Below the pieces are notes generated by a model that was not told the DNA's origin, did no database searches, and saw nothing but the letters and a program-made list of their open reading frames with translations. 64,000 bases of DNA. Origin: Sphingomonas lacusdianchii. Its GTDB lineage: Bacteria; Pseudomonadota; Alphaproteobacteria; Sphingomonadales; Sphingomonadaceae. Of this stretch, positions 18,463-27,040 are shown piece after piece. The stretch covers positions 434,001 to 498,000 of the forward strand of contig NZ_JAKRET010000001.1 in NCBI RefSeq assembly GCF_022664395.1, given 5' to 3'. Numbering within the stretch: position 1 is the stretch's first letter; each line of letters starts with the position of its first letter. Made by a program: the position numbers and the translations under genes.

Positions 18463-19179
18463 ATGGGGGCGGACCAGCATATCCAGTGGCACGAAGCCGC
18501 AGCCAGCGCACTCGAATGGTGGCAGGACGCCGGTGTCGACACGCTGGTCGAGGACGAACTGCGCGACTGGTTCGCAGCGCCCGCACCGGCGCGGGCGCCC
18601 GCTGCCGTAGCGTCGACGCCGGTCGCCGACCTGCCACCCGACACGCTCGATGCGTTTCTGGCATGGCGGATGGGCGATGCCGTGCCGGAGGCCGGATGGA
18701 ATGCCGAACGCATGCCGGTCGTCGCGACAAAAAATCCGGCGCTGATGATTCTGACCGACCTGCCCGAAGCCGATGATTCGGCGGAGGCCGGGTGGATGAC
18801 CGGGCCGGTCGGGGTGTTGCTCGACCGGATGCTGGCGGCGATCGGGCTGGACCGGAATGTGGTGACGATCGCCGGGGTCGCGCAGGCACGGCCGCTGACC
18901 GGGCGCGTACCGGGCGACGCGCAGGCCGTGCTCGACGATCTGGCGCAGCGGCTGGTGACGCTGGTGGCTCCGCGCAAGTTGTTGTTGTTCGGGGTGGAAC
19001 CGTGCCGGGCGCTGCTGGGGCCAGACGGGCAACGCGGTGGTTTACGCACCCTTCATCATGATGGCATAGACTGCCCCGCCATCGCCACTTTCCATCCGCG
19101 CTTCCTGTTGGAGCGGCCCTTGGCCAAGGCGGAAAGCTGGCGGCACCTACAGTTGCTTACCAGGGAAACGACCACGTGA
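18463..19179 (+). CDS. uracil-DNA glycosylase superfamily protein, divergent
   Basis: A 238-residue protein whose second half resembles family 4 uracil-DNA glycosylases: a core from ALMILTDLPEA through GVLLDRMLAAIGLDR and a motif-2-like FHPRFLLERP with the following KAESWRHLQLL. The usual motif 1 (GEAPG) is replaced by TDLPEA, and the four Fe-S cysteines of family 4 are not all present (only EPCRALLG and DCPAIA), so glycosylase activity is uncertain. The ATG at 18463 is the first in this reading frame clear of the antisense region over ETF-QO. It overlaps the Slt gene by GTGA. A role in uracil-DNA repair is an inference. Confidence 0.75.
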   Translation: MGADQHIQWHEAAASALEWWQDAGVDTLVEDELRDWFAAPAPARAPAAVASTPVADLPPDTLDAFLAWRMGDAVPEAGWNAERMPVVATKNPALMILTDLPEADDSAEAGWMTGPVGVLLDRMLAAIGLDRNVVTIAGVAQARPLTGRVPGDAQAVLDDLAQRLVTLVAPRKLLLFGVEPCRALLGPDGQRGGLRTLHHDGIDCPAIATFHPRFLLERPLAKAESWRHLQLLTRETTT

Positions 19180-20948
19180 AGCTGACCCCCATCGTGTTCG
19201 CGGCGCTGATGTTGCCCGCCCTTCCCGCTCATGCCGGCGAGGCCCCGACGCTGGGGAGCGTCGCGCGGACACCGGTCGAGGCGCGGGTGCCGCCGCAATT
19301 GTCGGCCGAGGACCGCGACGCGTATACGCAGGTGTTCGCGGCGATTCGTGGCGGGCGCTGGGCGGATGCGCAATTGCGGCTGGATGCGATGAAGCCGGGC
19401 CCGCTGCATGCCGTGGCCCGCGCCGAACTTTATACGGCGAAGGGGTCGCCCAAGGTCGAACTGCCGCAATTGCTGGCGCTGCTCGCCGAGGCACCCGACC
19501 TGCCGCAGGCGCCCGATCTGGCACGGCTCGCGAAGCTGCGGGGAGCGGACGCGGTGCCCGAACTGCCGACGCCGCAGAAGCTGGTGTGGTTCGATGCCGC
19601 GCCGGTGCGCGTGCGGGCGAAGGCGGCGCGCAGCGATGCCGCCGCCGCGCAACTGCTCGAAGCGATGAAGCCGTTCGTGAAGGCCGATGACGGTGCCGCC
19701 GCCGAAGCGCTGATCGGCCCGCGCGAATCGGAATTGACGCCCGAAGCATTGACCGAAATGCGCGGGCGGGTCGCGTGGATCTATTTCGTGGCGGGCGACG
19801 ATGCCAATGCCCGGCGGCTGGCGGCGGTGGCGCAACGCGGATCGGGCGACTGGGCGGCGCAGGCCGACTGGACGCAGGGGCTGGCGGCATGGCGGCAACA
19901 GGATTGCGCGGCGGCGCAGAGTGCGTTCGCCAGCGTGGCGCAGCGCGCGGGCGATACCGAATTGCGATCGGCCGGACTGTACTGGGCGACGCGCGCCGAC
20001 ATCGCCTGCGGCCGGCCCGATCTGGTGCAGGGCCGGTTGCAGACCGCGGCGCAATATGGCGAGACCTATTACGGGTTGCTGGCGCGGCAGGCGCTGGGGC
20101 TGATCGACGGGGCCGATGCCAATGGCCGCGCGCCCGCGACCGACGACTGGCGCGCGCTGGAGCGGCGCTCGAACGTCAAGGTCGCCGCCGCGCTGACCGA
20201 AATCGGCGAAGGCGCGCTGGCCGACAAGCTGCTGCGCCATCAGGCGCGGATCGGGGGGGCAAGCGACTATGCGGCGCTGACCCGGCTGTGCGGCAGCCTG
20301 AACCTGCCCGCGACGCAGCTCTGGCTTTCGCATAACGGGCCGCAGGGCGCGCGCCCGCTGGTCGAGGCGCGCTATCCCGCCCCCGACTGGACGCCCGAAG
20401 GCGGGTGGCGCGTCGACAAGGCGCTGGTGTTCGCACACACGCTGCAGGAATCGCGCTTCGATGCCGGCGTCGTCAGCCCCGCCGGGGCGACGGGGCTGAT
20501 GCAGATCCGGCCGGGTGCGTTGACCGACTATGCACGCGCGCACGGCTTGCAACTGGAGAAGTCTTCGCTGTCGAAGCCTCAGGTCAATATGGCGGTCGGG
20601 CAGAGCTATCTCGAACAGTTGCGCGACCGGCCGTTCACCGGCGGGCTGCTGCCCAAGGTCATCGCCGCCTATAATGCCGGGCCGACCCCGGTCGAGGCGT
20701 GGAACGTGCAGTTGAAGGACGGCGGCGATCCGCTGCTGTACATCGAATCGATCCCCTATTGGGAGACGCGTGGTTACGTCATGACCGTGCTGCGCAATTA
20801 CTGGATGTACGAAAAGCAGGCAGGCAAGCCGTCGGCCAGTCGGTCGGCGCTGGCGCAGGGAATGTGGCCGAAATTCCCCGGCCTGCCGGGTGCCGCCGCC
20901 GTACGGGTGAGCAAGACCGGCCGGACGCGGGTCGCCGATGCCAATTGA
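19176..20948 (+). CDS. soluble lytic murein transglycosylase
   Basis: A 590-residue periplasmic enzyme that cleaves peptidoglycan glycan strands to 1,6-anhydromuropeptides. Signal peptide at residues 1-21 (ending LPAHAG), an alpha-helical superhelical U-like domain, then the C-terminal SLT domain with catalytic Glu in [16 protein letters not shown], the GLMQIRPG loop and AYNAG near residue 500. It begins with GTG at 19176, overlapping the preceding stop in GTGA, so it is probably translated with the UDG-like gene. The 3' end overlaps moaB by 11 bases. Confidence 0.95.
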   Translation: MKLTPIVFAALMLPALPAHAGEAPTLGSVARTPVEARVPPQLSAEDRDAYTQVFAAIRGGRWADAQLRLDAMKPGPLHAVARAELYTAKGSPKVELPQLLALLAEAPDLPQAPDLARLAKLRGADAVPELPTPQKLVWFDAAPVRVRAKAARSDAAAAQLLEAMKPFVKADDGAAAEALIGPRESELTPEALTEMRGRVAWIYFVAGDDANARRLAAVAQRGSGDWAAQADWTQGLAAWRQQDCAAAQSAFASVAQRAGDTELRSAGLYWATRADIACGRPDLVQGRLQTAAQYGETYYGLLARQALGLIDGADANGRAPATDDWRALERRSNVKVAAALTEIGEGALADKLLRHQARIGGASDYAALTRLCGSLNLPATQLWLSHNGPQGARPLVEARYPAPDWTPEGGWRVDKALVFAHTLQESRFDAGVVSPAGATGLMQIRPGALTDYARAHGLQLEKSSLSKPQVNMAVGQSYLEQLRDRPFTGGLLPKVIAAYNAGPTPVEAWNVQLKDGGDPLLYIESIPYWETRGYVMTVLRNYWMYEKQAGKPSASRSALAQGMWPKFPGLPGAAAVRVSKTGRTRVADAN

Positions 20949-21465
20949 CGAAAGCCGGGCGTTCGTGCCCGTGCGGATCGCGGTACTGACGGTGTCGGAC
21001 ACGCGGGGGCTGGCCGAGGATCGTTCGGGCGACACGCTGGTCGCGCGGGTCGAGGGGGCGGGCCATGTCCTCGCCGCCCGTGCGATCGTGCGCGACGATA
21101 TCGACACGATCGTCGCGCAACTGGACCAGTGGATCGACGATCCGGCGATCGATTGCGTCATCACCACCGGCGGCACCGGAGTCACCGGACGCGACGTGAC
21201 GCCCGAGGCGGTCGAGCGGGTCGCGACCAAGCTGATCCCCGGCTTCGGCGAACTGTTCCGCTGGCAAAGCTATGCAAAGATCGGCACGTCGACGATCCAG
21301 TCGCGTGCCATCGCCTGTGTCGCGCGCGGTACCTATGTCTTCGCGCTGCCCGGATCGACCGGGGCGGTGAAGGACGGGTGGGACGGCATCCTCGCCGAAC
21401 AGCTGGACAGCCGCCACCGACCCTGCAACTTTGTCGAACTGATGCCGCGCCTGCTCGAGCGGTAG
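20938..21465 (+). CDS. moaB: molybdenum cofactor biosynthesis protein MoaB
   Basis: A 175-residue MoaB/Mog-family protein, linked to adenylylation of molybdopterin on the way to molybdenum cofactor. Characteristic [16 protein letters not shown] lies at about residues 80-95, with the N-terminal [10 protein letters not shown] and the C-terminal [15 protein letters not shown]. The start overlaps the Slt gene by 11 bases. No other mo-genes are close, so its genomic context gives no extra support. Distinguishing MoaB from MogA is by length and overall pattern. Confidence 0.93.
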   Translation: MPIDESRAFVPVRIAVLTVSDTRGLAEDRSGDTLVARVEGAGHVLAARAIVRDDIDTIVAQLDQWIDDPAIDCVITTGGTGVTGRDVTPEAVERVATKLIPGFGELFRWQSYAKIGTSTIQSRAIACVARGTYVFALPGSTGAVKDGWDGILAEQLDSRHRPCNFVELMPRLLER

Positions 21466-21466
21466 C

Positions 21467-21796
21467 TTATTCGGGCACCATTGCTGCGAGCACATGGCCG
21501 TCGGGATCGCGGAAGTGGAACCGCCGCCCGCCGGGGAAGGCGAAGATCGGCTCGACGATGATGCCGCCCGCGGCTTCGACGGCAGCCAGCGCCGCTTCCA
21601 GATCGTCGACCTGTATGACCGGCAGCATGGTCTTCAGCGTCGTATCGGCGTCCAGCCCGACATCGGTATCGCCGGTCGTCGTCGCCGCATAATCCGGTCC
21701 GTAATCGGTGAAGGTCCAGCCCATCACCTTCGCATAGAAGTCCGCCGCCGGTCCGGTCGACGCGACCGGCAGTTCGAGATAGTTCAGGCGCGCCAT
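21467..21796 (-). CDS. VOC (glyoxalase/bleomycin-resistance-type) family protein
   Basis: A compact 109-residue single-domain VOC protein: MARLNYLELPVASTGPA start, a first beta-alpha-beta-beta-beta module to about residue 60, and the second module ending FHFRDPDGHVLAAMV, which holds the familiar metal-side Asp-Pro-Asp-Gly-His turn. The ATG at 21796 was preferred over an upstream extension that would run into the divergent radical SAM gene. Many family members bind metal-dependent substrates, but residues allowing a substrate call are not distinctive, so function is unassigned. It converges with moaB, one base apart. Confidence 0.85.
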   Translation of the reverse strand: MARLNYLELPVASTGPAADFYAKVMGWTFTDYGPDYAATTTGDTDVGLDADTTLKTMLPVIQVDDLEAALAAVEAAGGIIVEPIFAFPGGRRFHFRDPDGHVLAAMVPE

Positions 21797-21852
21797 ATCG
21801 TCCACCCGTTGATGTTCTTGCTTCGTTCTATCGAAGCCGGTAGCATCGTGCA

Positions 21853-22923
21853 ATGCGCAACCGTCCTGCCCGTGGAGCGACCGAGAATGCCGTAAGCGGT
21901 CGCTTCGCGCTGCCGGTGCGGGATGCGAACGGCGACTGGCTCGACTGGCGCGAGACGGTGGACGGCGCGGCACCGGTGCTGCGCACGACGGCGACGATCG
22001 AACAGCCGCGCACGATCATCGCGCGCAACAGCTCGCCGGACATGCCGTTCGACCGGAGCATCAATCCTTATCGGGGCTGCGAGCATGGCTGCATCTACTG
22101 TTTCGCGCGGCCGACCCATGCCTATCACGACCTGTCGCCGGGGCTGGATTTCGAGACGAAGCTGTTCGCCAAGCCCGAAGCGGCGGCGTTGCTGCGGAGC
22201 GAACTGGCCAAGCCCGGCTATGTCGCACGGCCGATCGCGATGGGGACGAACACCGATCCCTATCAGCCGATCGAGCGCGAATGGCGGATCACGCGCGACT
22301 GTATCGCGGTGCTGGCGGAGACGAATCATCCGCTGACGATCACGACCAAGTCGGACCGGGTGGTGCGCGATATCGATCTGCTGGCTCCGATGGCGGCGAA
22401 GGGACTGGTCAGCGTCACCCTGTCGGTGACGTCGCTCGACCCGCTCGTCGCGCGGACGTTGGAGCCGCGCGCGCCGCATCCGCTCAAACGGCTGGAGGCG
22501 GTGGCGAAGCTGAGCGCGGCGGGGATCCCGGCCTATGTCTCGATCTCGCCGGTCATTCCCGCGATCACCGATCACGAGGTCGAGCATCTGATCGAACGGG
22601 CGGCCGAAGCGGGCGCGAGAGGCGCGTATTTTCTGCCGGTGCGACTGCCGCACGAGGTCGCGCCGTTGTTTCGTGCCTGGCTGGAAACGCATTTTCCCGA
22701 TCGGGCAGGCAAGGTGATGGCGATCGTCCGGTCGCTGCGCGGCGGGCGCGATAACGATCCCCACTTTCATTCGCGGATGCGCGGGCAAGGGGTGTGGGGG
22801 GAGTTGCTGGCGACCCGCTTCGCCATCGCCTGTCGCCGGCACGGACTGACCGGCGGTCATGCGCCGTTGCGGTGCGATCTTTTCCGCCCGCCTGCTGGCG
22901 CACAGGGCGAGTTGTTCATCTGA
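21853..22923 (+). CDS. PA0069-family radical SAM protein
   Basis: A 356-residue radical S-adenosylmethionine enzyme. The cluster motif is CxxxCxxC in NPYRGCEHGCIYCFARP (about residues 74-85), and the core continues as a TIM-barrel-like segment with GTNTDPYQPIER and TITTKSDRV. The PA0069 family has no assigned biochemical role. The N-terminal 40 residues are basic and lie outside the barrel. It is transcribed away from the VOC gene, with 56 bases between the starts. Strong family recognition, no functional inference offered. Confidence 0.9.
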   Translation: MRNRPARGATENAVSGRFALPVRDANGDWLDWRETVDGAAPVLRTTATIEQPRTIIARNSSPDMPFDRSINPYRGCEHGCIYCFARPTHAYHDLSPGLDFETKLFAKPEAAALLRSELAKPGYVARPIAMGTNTDPYQPIEREWRITRDCIAVLAETNHPLTITTKSDRVVRDIDLLAPMAAKGLVSVTLSVTSLDPLVARTLEPRAPHPLKRLEAVAKLSAAGIPAYVSISPVIPAITDHEVEHLIERAAEAGARGAYFLPVRLPHEVAPLFRAWLETHFPDRAGKVMAIVRSLRGGRDNDPHFHSRMRGQGVWGELLATRFAIACRRHGLTGGHAPLRCDLFRPPAGAQGELFI

Positions 22924-22928
22924 GCGAC

Positions 22929-22953
22929 GGAACCGTTGTCGTATCGCAACGTA
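22929..22953 (+). promoter_or_regulatory. weak candidate EcfG-type promoter before the M48 protease
   Basis: GGAAC at 22929-22933 is followed after 16 bases by CGTA at 22950-22953, one base off the consensus CGTT. Placement about 34 bases before the M48 start codon would suit a promoter. It overlaps the end of the radical SAM region only marginally. The single mismatch in the -10 makes this tentative, and I would not rely on it alone. Confidence 0.3.
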
Positions 22954-22986
22954 TTCCGAACGAGACTGAACGGGGACTGCCGAACG

Positions 22987-24405
22987 ATGACGACACGGAT
23001 CTGGACCGCGGCCATGCTGTGTGCCGCGACGATCACCGCTCCCGCGACGGCGCAGACGCGATCGATCTCGCAGAGCGACCGGGCGCAGGGGGCACAGGCC
23101 AATCCGCAGCTGCTGGCGCAATATGGCGGCAAATATTCGGGGCCGCAGTCGGCCTATGTCGAGCGCGTCGGCAAGCGGGTGGCGGTGCAATCGGGCCTGT
23201 CGAACGCCAGCGGCGACTTCACGGTGGCGCTGCTCAATTCGCCGGTCGAGAACGCCTTCGCCATTCCCGGTGGCTATGTCTATATCACCCGGCAGTTGCT
23301 GGCGCTGATGAACAGCGAGGCGGAACTCGCGGCGGTGATGGGGCATGAGGTCGGCCATGTCGCCGCGCGGCACAGCAATTCGCGCAGCACCCGTTCGACG
23401 CTGGGCACGCTCGGCGCGACGCTGCTGGGGGCGGTGACCGGCAGCGATCTGGTCGGGCGGATCGCCGGCGTCGGGTCGCAGCTTTATACCCTGTCCTACA
23501 GCCGCAATCAAGAGTATCAGGCCGATCAGTTCGGCGTGCGCTATGCGACGGCGGCCGGCTATGCGCCGTCGGGCATGGCCGATGCGCTGGTGCAGTTGAA
23601 CGAAGCGCAGGCGTTGGCGGCGCAGACCAGCGGGCGGGGCGGCAACGCCGTGCCGACATGGATGAGCACCCACCCCAATGGCGCCGACCGCGTCCGCCGC
23701 GCGCGGGCGCTGGCGCAGCAGGCCGGTCGCGCGACGACCCAACCGGCACAGGACGTGACCTATTTGCTGATGCTGGATGGCCTTCGCTATGACGACGATC
23801 CCGCGCAGGGGGTGATCGACGGCACGACCTTCAAGCACCCCGCGCTCCGCATCCGCTTCACCGCACCGGCCGGCTATGCGCTGCAGAACGGAACCGACGC
23901 GGTGACCATCGCCGGGCAAGGCGGGCAGGCCGAGTTCCGGATGGGGCCGGCCGGCGATCCGGCGAGCTTCGTGCAGCAGCGGCTGGCGTCGCTGGGGGCG
24001 CGGACCGCGGTCGAGCCGCAACTGACGCGGATCAACGGCACCGAAGCCGCTATCGCGACGACGCGCGCCACCGCCAACAATCAGGCGGTCGATGTGACGA
24101 TCGTCGCCTATCGCTACCCCTCGGCCATCTATTATTTCCAGATCGTCACGCCCGCCGGACGCGGCATCGGCCCGTTCGAACCGCTGCTCGACAGCTTCGG
24201 CACGCTCAGCCAGGCCGAGGCGAATGCGATCGTCGGCAAACGCATCCGCATCGTCACGGTGAAGGCCAACGACACCGTAGATTCGCTCAGCCGGCAAATG
24301 GCCTATCCCGATTTCCAGCGCGACCGGTTCCTGACCCTGAACGGGCTGGAGGACGGCGCGCGGCTGGTGCCGGGGCAGTTGGTGAAGGTCGTGGTGCGAG
24401 GCTGA
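22987..24405 (+). CDS. M48-family periplasmic metalloprotease with a C-terminal LysM-like domain
   Basis: A 472-residue secreted zinc protease. The ATG at 22987 gives a signal peptide ending near TITAPATAQ. The metal motif HEVGHVAARH is at about residues 119-128, and the family's downstream Glu region lies in SYSRNQEYQADQFGVRYA. BepA/YfgC-type proteins of this family act on outer-membrane protein assembly; that role is inferred. The last 60 residues (VKANDTVDSLSRQMAYPDFQ ... VPGQLVKVVV) look like a LysM-type peptidoglycan-binding or substrate domain. No partner gene is adjacent. An EcfG-like promoter is possible upstream. Confidence 0.9.
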   Translation: MTTRIWTAAMLCAATITAPATAQTRSISQSDRAQGAQANPQLLAQYGGKYSGPQSAYVERVGKRVAVQSGLSNASGDFTVALLNSPVENAFAIPGGYVYITRQLLALMNSEAELAAVMGHEVGHVAARHSNSRSTRSTLGTLGATLLGAVTGSDLVGRIAGVGSQLYTLSYSRNQEYQADQFGVRYATAAGYAPSGMADALVQLNEAQALAAQTSGRGGNAVPTWMSTHPNGADRVRRARALAQQAGRATTQPAQDVTYLLMLDGLRYDDDPAQGVIDGTTFKHPALRIRFTAPAGYALQNGTDAVTIAGQGGQAEFRMGPAGDPASFVQQRLASLGARTAVEPQLTRINGTEAAIATTRATANNQAVDVTIVAYRYPSAIYYFQIVTPAGRGIGPFEPLLDSFGTLSQAEANAIVGKRIRIVTVKANDTVDSLSRQMAYPDFQRDRFLTLNGLEDGARLVPGQLVKVVVRG

Positions 24406-24444
24406 CCCCTTCACCTCGCCCTTCGGCCATGCGAAGGGCGGGCG

Positions 24445-25611
24445 ATGACCAGCCATGACGTCATCATCCTCGGCGCGGGCGGTGCGGGCCTGTTCTGCGC
24501 CGGGATCGCCGCGCAGCGTGGGCGGCGGGTGCTGGTTGTCGACCATGCACCCGAGCCGGGACGCAAGATCGTCATTTCGGGCGGCGGGCGGTGCAACTTC
24601 ACCAATATTGGCGCGAGCTGGGATCGCTATGTCTCGGCCAATCCGCAATTCGCGCGATCGGCGCTGGGGCGGTACACGGCACAGGACTTTGTCGCGCTGG
24701 TGGATCGGTACGGCATCGCGTGGCACGAGAAAACGCTGGGGCAGTTGTTCTGCGACGGGTCGGCACGGCAGATCGTGGCAATGCTGCTCGACGAGGCGGC
24801 AGGCGCGGATATCGCACTCGGCCAGCGGATCCGCGACGTGAGTCATGCCGATAGCGTGTTCACCGTCGTGCATGGGGACCGTAGCGCCACCGCGCCGTCG
24901 CTGGTCATCGCGACCGGTGGGCCGTCGATCCCGAAGCTCGGCGCGACGGGGTTCGCCTATGACCTTGCCAAGCGCTTCGGGCTGAAGCTGGTCGAGCCGC
25001 GGCCGGCGCTGGTGCCGTTGACGCTGCCGCCCGAGGATGCGCTGTTCCGCGAATTGTCAGGGGTTGCGACCGAGGTCGTGGCGGGGGCCGGCAAGGCGCA
25101 GTTTCGCGAGGCGGCCTTGTTCACCCATCGCGGACTGTCGGGACCGGCGATCCTGCAGGCGTCGTCCTATTGGCGGCATCGCGAGGCGGTGACGATCGAT
25201 TTCGTACCCGATCAGCCACCGGGCTGGCTGCTCGCGACCAAGCGCGCGCGTCCCCGCGCCGGGCTGCGATCGGCGCTGGGAGCCGCCCTGCCCGATCGGC
25301 TGGCGGAGGCGCTGGCGGCGAAGTTCGAAGTGACCGGTGAACTCGGCAATGCGCGCGACGCGGTGCTGGGCGATATCGAACGGCGGCTGTCGGGCTGGCA
25401 ATTCCATCCCAACGGCACCGAAGGCTTTGCCAAGGCGGAAGTGACCGTCGGCGGGGTCGCGACCGACGGGCTGAACCAGAAGACGATGGCCGCGAAACAC
25501 CTGCCCGGCCTGTACGTGATCGGCGAGGCGGTCGACGTGACCGGCTGGCTCGGCGGCTATAATTTCCAATGGGCATGGTCGAGCGGCTGGGCGGCGGGAC
25601 AGGCGGTGTGA
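24445..25611 (+). CDS. HI0933/BaiN-family NAD(P)/FAD-dependent oxidoreductase
   Basis: A 388-residue flavoprotein of the aminoacetone-oxidase-like/BaiN family. FAD motif at residues 5-25 (VIILGAGGAGLFCAGIAA), followed by the family's KIVISGGGRCNFTN loop and C-terminal GGVATDGLNQKTMAAK and VTGWLGGYNFQWAWSSG blocks. The physiological substrate is unknown. It overlaps the glycosylase gene, whose GTG starts within this gene's final codons (GTGA), indicating translational coupling. Confidence 0.9.
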   Translation: MTSHDVIILGAGGAGLFCAGIAAQRGRRVLVVDHAPEPGRKIVISGGGRCNFTNIGASWDRYVSANPQFARSALGRYTAQDFVALVDRYGIAWHEKTLGQLFCDGSARQIVAMLLDEAAGADIALGQRIRDVSHADSVFTVVHGDRSATAPSLVIATGGPSIPKLGATGFAYDLAKRFGLKLVEPRPALVPLTLPPEDALFRELSGVATEVVAGAGKAQFREAALFTHRGLSGPAILQASSYWRHREAVTIDFVPDQPPGWLLATKRARPRAGLRSALGAALPDRLAEALAAKFEVTGELGNARDAVLGDIERRLSGWQFHPNGTEGFAKAEVTVGGVATDGLNQKTMAAKHLPGLYVIGEAVDVTGWLGGYNFQWAWSSGWAAGQAV

Positions 25612-26096
25612 CGCGCAAGGCGTCGTTCCCGCCGGTCGTCGACCTGTCGACACGGGTGTTGATCCTTGGCAGCCTGCCCGGGGACGCCTCGCTTGCGGCG
25701 GGGCGCTATTACGCGCATCCGCAGAACCAGTTCTGGCGGTTGCTGTCGCCGGTGATCGGAGCCGACCTGCCTCCCCTGCCCTATGAGGCGCGACTGGCGG
25801 CGCTTCGGGCGGCTGGGATCGGGCTGTGGGATGTCGTGGCGAGCGCGACCCGCCCCGGCAGCAGCGACGCCGCAATCCGCGACGCGACTGCGAACGATGT
25901 GGCCGCGCTGATCGGGACCCTGCCAGCGTTGCGGCTGGTGGCGTTCAATGGCGGTACGGCGTGGAAGGCGGGACGCGGCATGGTGAGCGGAGTCGAGACG
26001 CTGGCGCTGCCGTCGAGCAGTCCGCTGCATACGGTAGGCGTTGCGGTGAAGCAGCCGGCATGGGATGCGATCGCGAAGTACCTTCGGTCTGCGTGA
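25608..26096 (+). CDS. DNA-deoxyinosine glycosylase
   Basis: A 162-residue protein of the hypoxanthine-DNA glycosylase (UDG superfamily, family 6) group, removing hypoxanthine derived from adenine deamination. It begins at GTG 25608 (VTRKASFPPVVD), overlapping the previous stop. The family's GSLPGDAS motif, the YYAHPQNQFWRLL substrate-side segment, and the motif-2-like SSSPLHT (residues 134-140) are all visible. A longer upstream ATG would embed 13 residues in the preceding gene and is less likely. With the 18.4-kb UDG-like gene it gives two base-excision-repair candidates in the window. Confidence 0.88.
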   Translation: MTRKASFPPVVDLSTRVLILGSLPGDASLAAGRYYAHPQNQFWRLLSPVIGADLPPLPYEARLAALRAAGIGLWDVVASATRPGSSDAAIRDATANDVAALIGTLPALRLVAFNGGTAWKAGRGMVSGVETLALPSSSPLHTVGVAVKQPAWDAIAKYLRSA

Positions 26097-26145
26097 TCGC
26101 GCGACTCCGGCTATCGGCGAGCAGGCCGCCACTCACCGAACTATG

Positions 26146-26607
26146 CTACAACAATCCTTTAAGAGCCTCCGCACCACGAATGAGCGTTTGAGCGAAGTCT
26201 TTCCGCCCATATGTGTCGCCTTGTGGTTCAAAGCCAAACCCATCGAAACAGATAATCAGCGCCGAGATGACATAAGCAGTAGCCCGCATTTCGTTCGGCA
26301 TGCTGATCCGAATACTCAGGACCGCATGCTTGCCGTCGATCCGTTCGGAAGCGGATACTCTCGACAGGCGATCATTCAAGATCTTGACATCTTCCGGCAT
26401 CAGCATAGCGGGGGCCAGTTCTCCCTCCAGATACGCGTCATGGCCATCAATCGCCACCAGCACGCCGTCGCGCACGACGCCCGCGCTATCCAGTGTAGGG
26501 AACCGTTTGATCGCTACCGGAAAGCCACCATCCGTCATGCACTGCTGTACCGCAGCAGCAGTCGGCCAGTTGGCGGCGGGCACTGCAACGTAAAAATCTA
26601 CACTCAC
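26146..26607 (-). CDS. orphan protein in a low-GC segment
   Basis: A 153-residue protein I do not recognise. It starts at GTG 26607, preceded by a clear GGAGG six bases away. Hand counts over 26161-26340 give about 53 percent G+C, against roughly two thirds in neighbouring genes, and codon use is visibly less G/C-rich in third positions. There is no signal peptide or strong membrane segment; it is acidic to neutral with one hydrophobic stretch near AYVISALIICFDGFGF. The composition suggests recent horizontal acquisition. Neighbours on both sides are ordinary housekeeping genes. Confidence 0.7.
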   Translation of the reverse strand: MSVDFYVAVPAANWPTAAAVQQCMTDGGFPVAIKRFPTLDSAGVVRDGVLVAIDGHDAYLEGELAPAMLMPEDVKILNDRLSRVSASERIDGKHAVLSIRISMPNEMRATAYVISALIICFDGFGFEPQGDTYGRKDFAQTLIRGAEALKGLL

Positions 26608-26797
26608 ACGGCACCTCCACGACAGCGATACATTCGACGCAATTGTTATGCGCAGAACGTTACAACTAGGCAGCGAACACCGTCGAGCATGATTGTTCCG
26701 GCAGTTGCCACGTCCACGGGTCGATAGCGCTCTTAATCCACGACATCCGACTTACCCCGGTTGCAATCGCCCTGCCCCCTGCCCCATAGCGTCGCTC

Positions 26798-27040
26798 ATG
26801 TCCGACGAACGCGATGTTTCCGCCCTGTCCTTCGAAGATGCGCTCCGCGAACTCGAGGGAATCGTAAGCCGGTTGGAGACGGGTCAGGAAGACCTTCAGA
26901 CCGCGATCGACCTCTATGCCCGCGGCGATCTGCTGCGCGCGCAATGCGCCGCGCGGCTCGATGCGGCGCAGGCGCGGATCGAGGCGATCCGGGTCGATGC
27001 CGAAGGGCGCGCCTCGACCCAGCCGTTCGACGCGCAATAA
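26798..27040 (+). CDS. xseB: exodeoxyribonuclease VII small subunit
   Basis: An 80-residue all-helical subunit of the XseAB single-strand exonuclease. LSFEDALRELEGIVSRLE and LYARGDLLRAQCAARL match the family's conserved leucine- and acidic-rich helices. ATG at 26798 gives the usual size. The stop codon TAA shares its last base with the ispA start (TAATG). The large subunit xseA is not in the window. Confidence 0.93.
   Translation: MSDERDVSALSFEDALRELEGIVSRLETGQEDLQTAIDLYARGDLLRAQCAARLDAAQARIEAIRVDAEGRASTQPFDAQ

Noticed and set aside
16672..19179. 835-codon open frame on the plus strand over ETF-QO
   Set aside because: Its first 597 codons are antisense to the well-supported ETF-QO gene and only the last 239 belong to the UDG-like gene. 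High G+C keeps antisense frames open.
19056..21230. 724-codon minus-strand open frame
   Set aside because: Antisense to the Slt and moaB genes.
21784..24873. 1029-codon minus-strand open frame
   Set aside because: It is antisense to the radical SAM and M48 genes and shows arginine-rich composition without any domain.
26676..26699. GGAAC on the minus strand upstream of the orphan gene as an EcfG site
   Set aside because: The expected CGTT is not found at the right distance.
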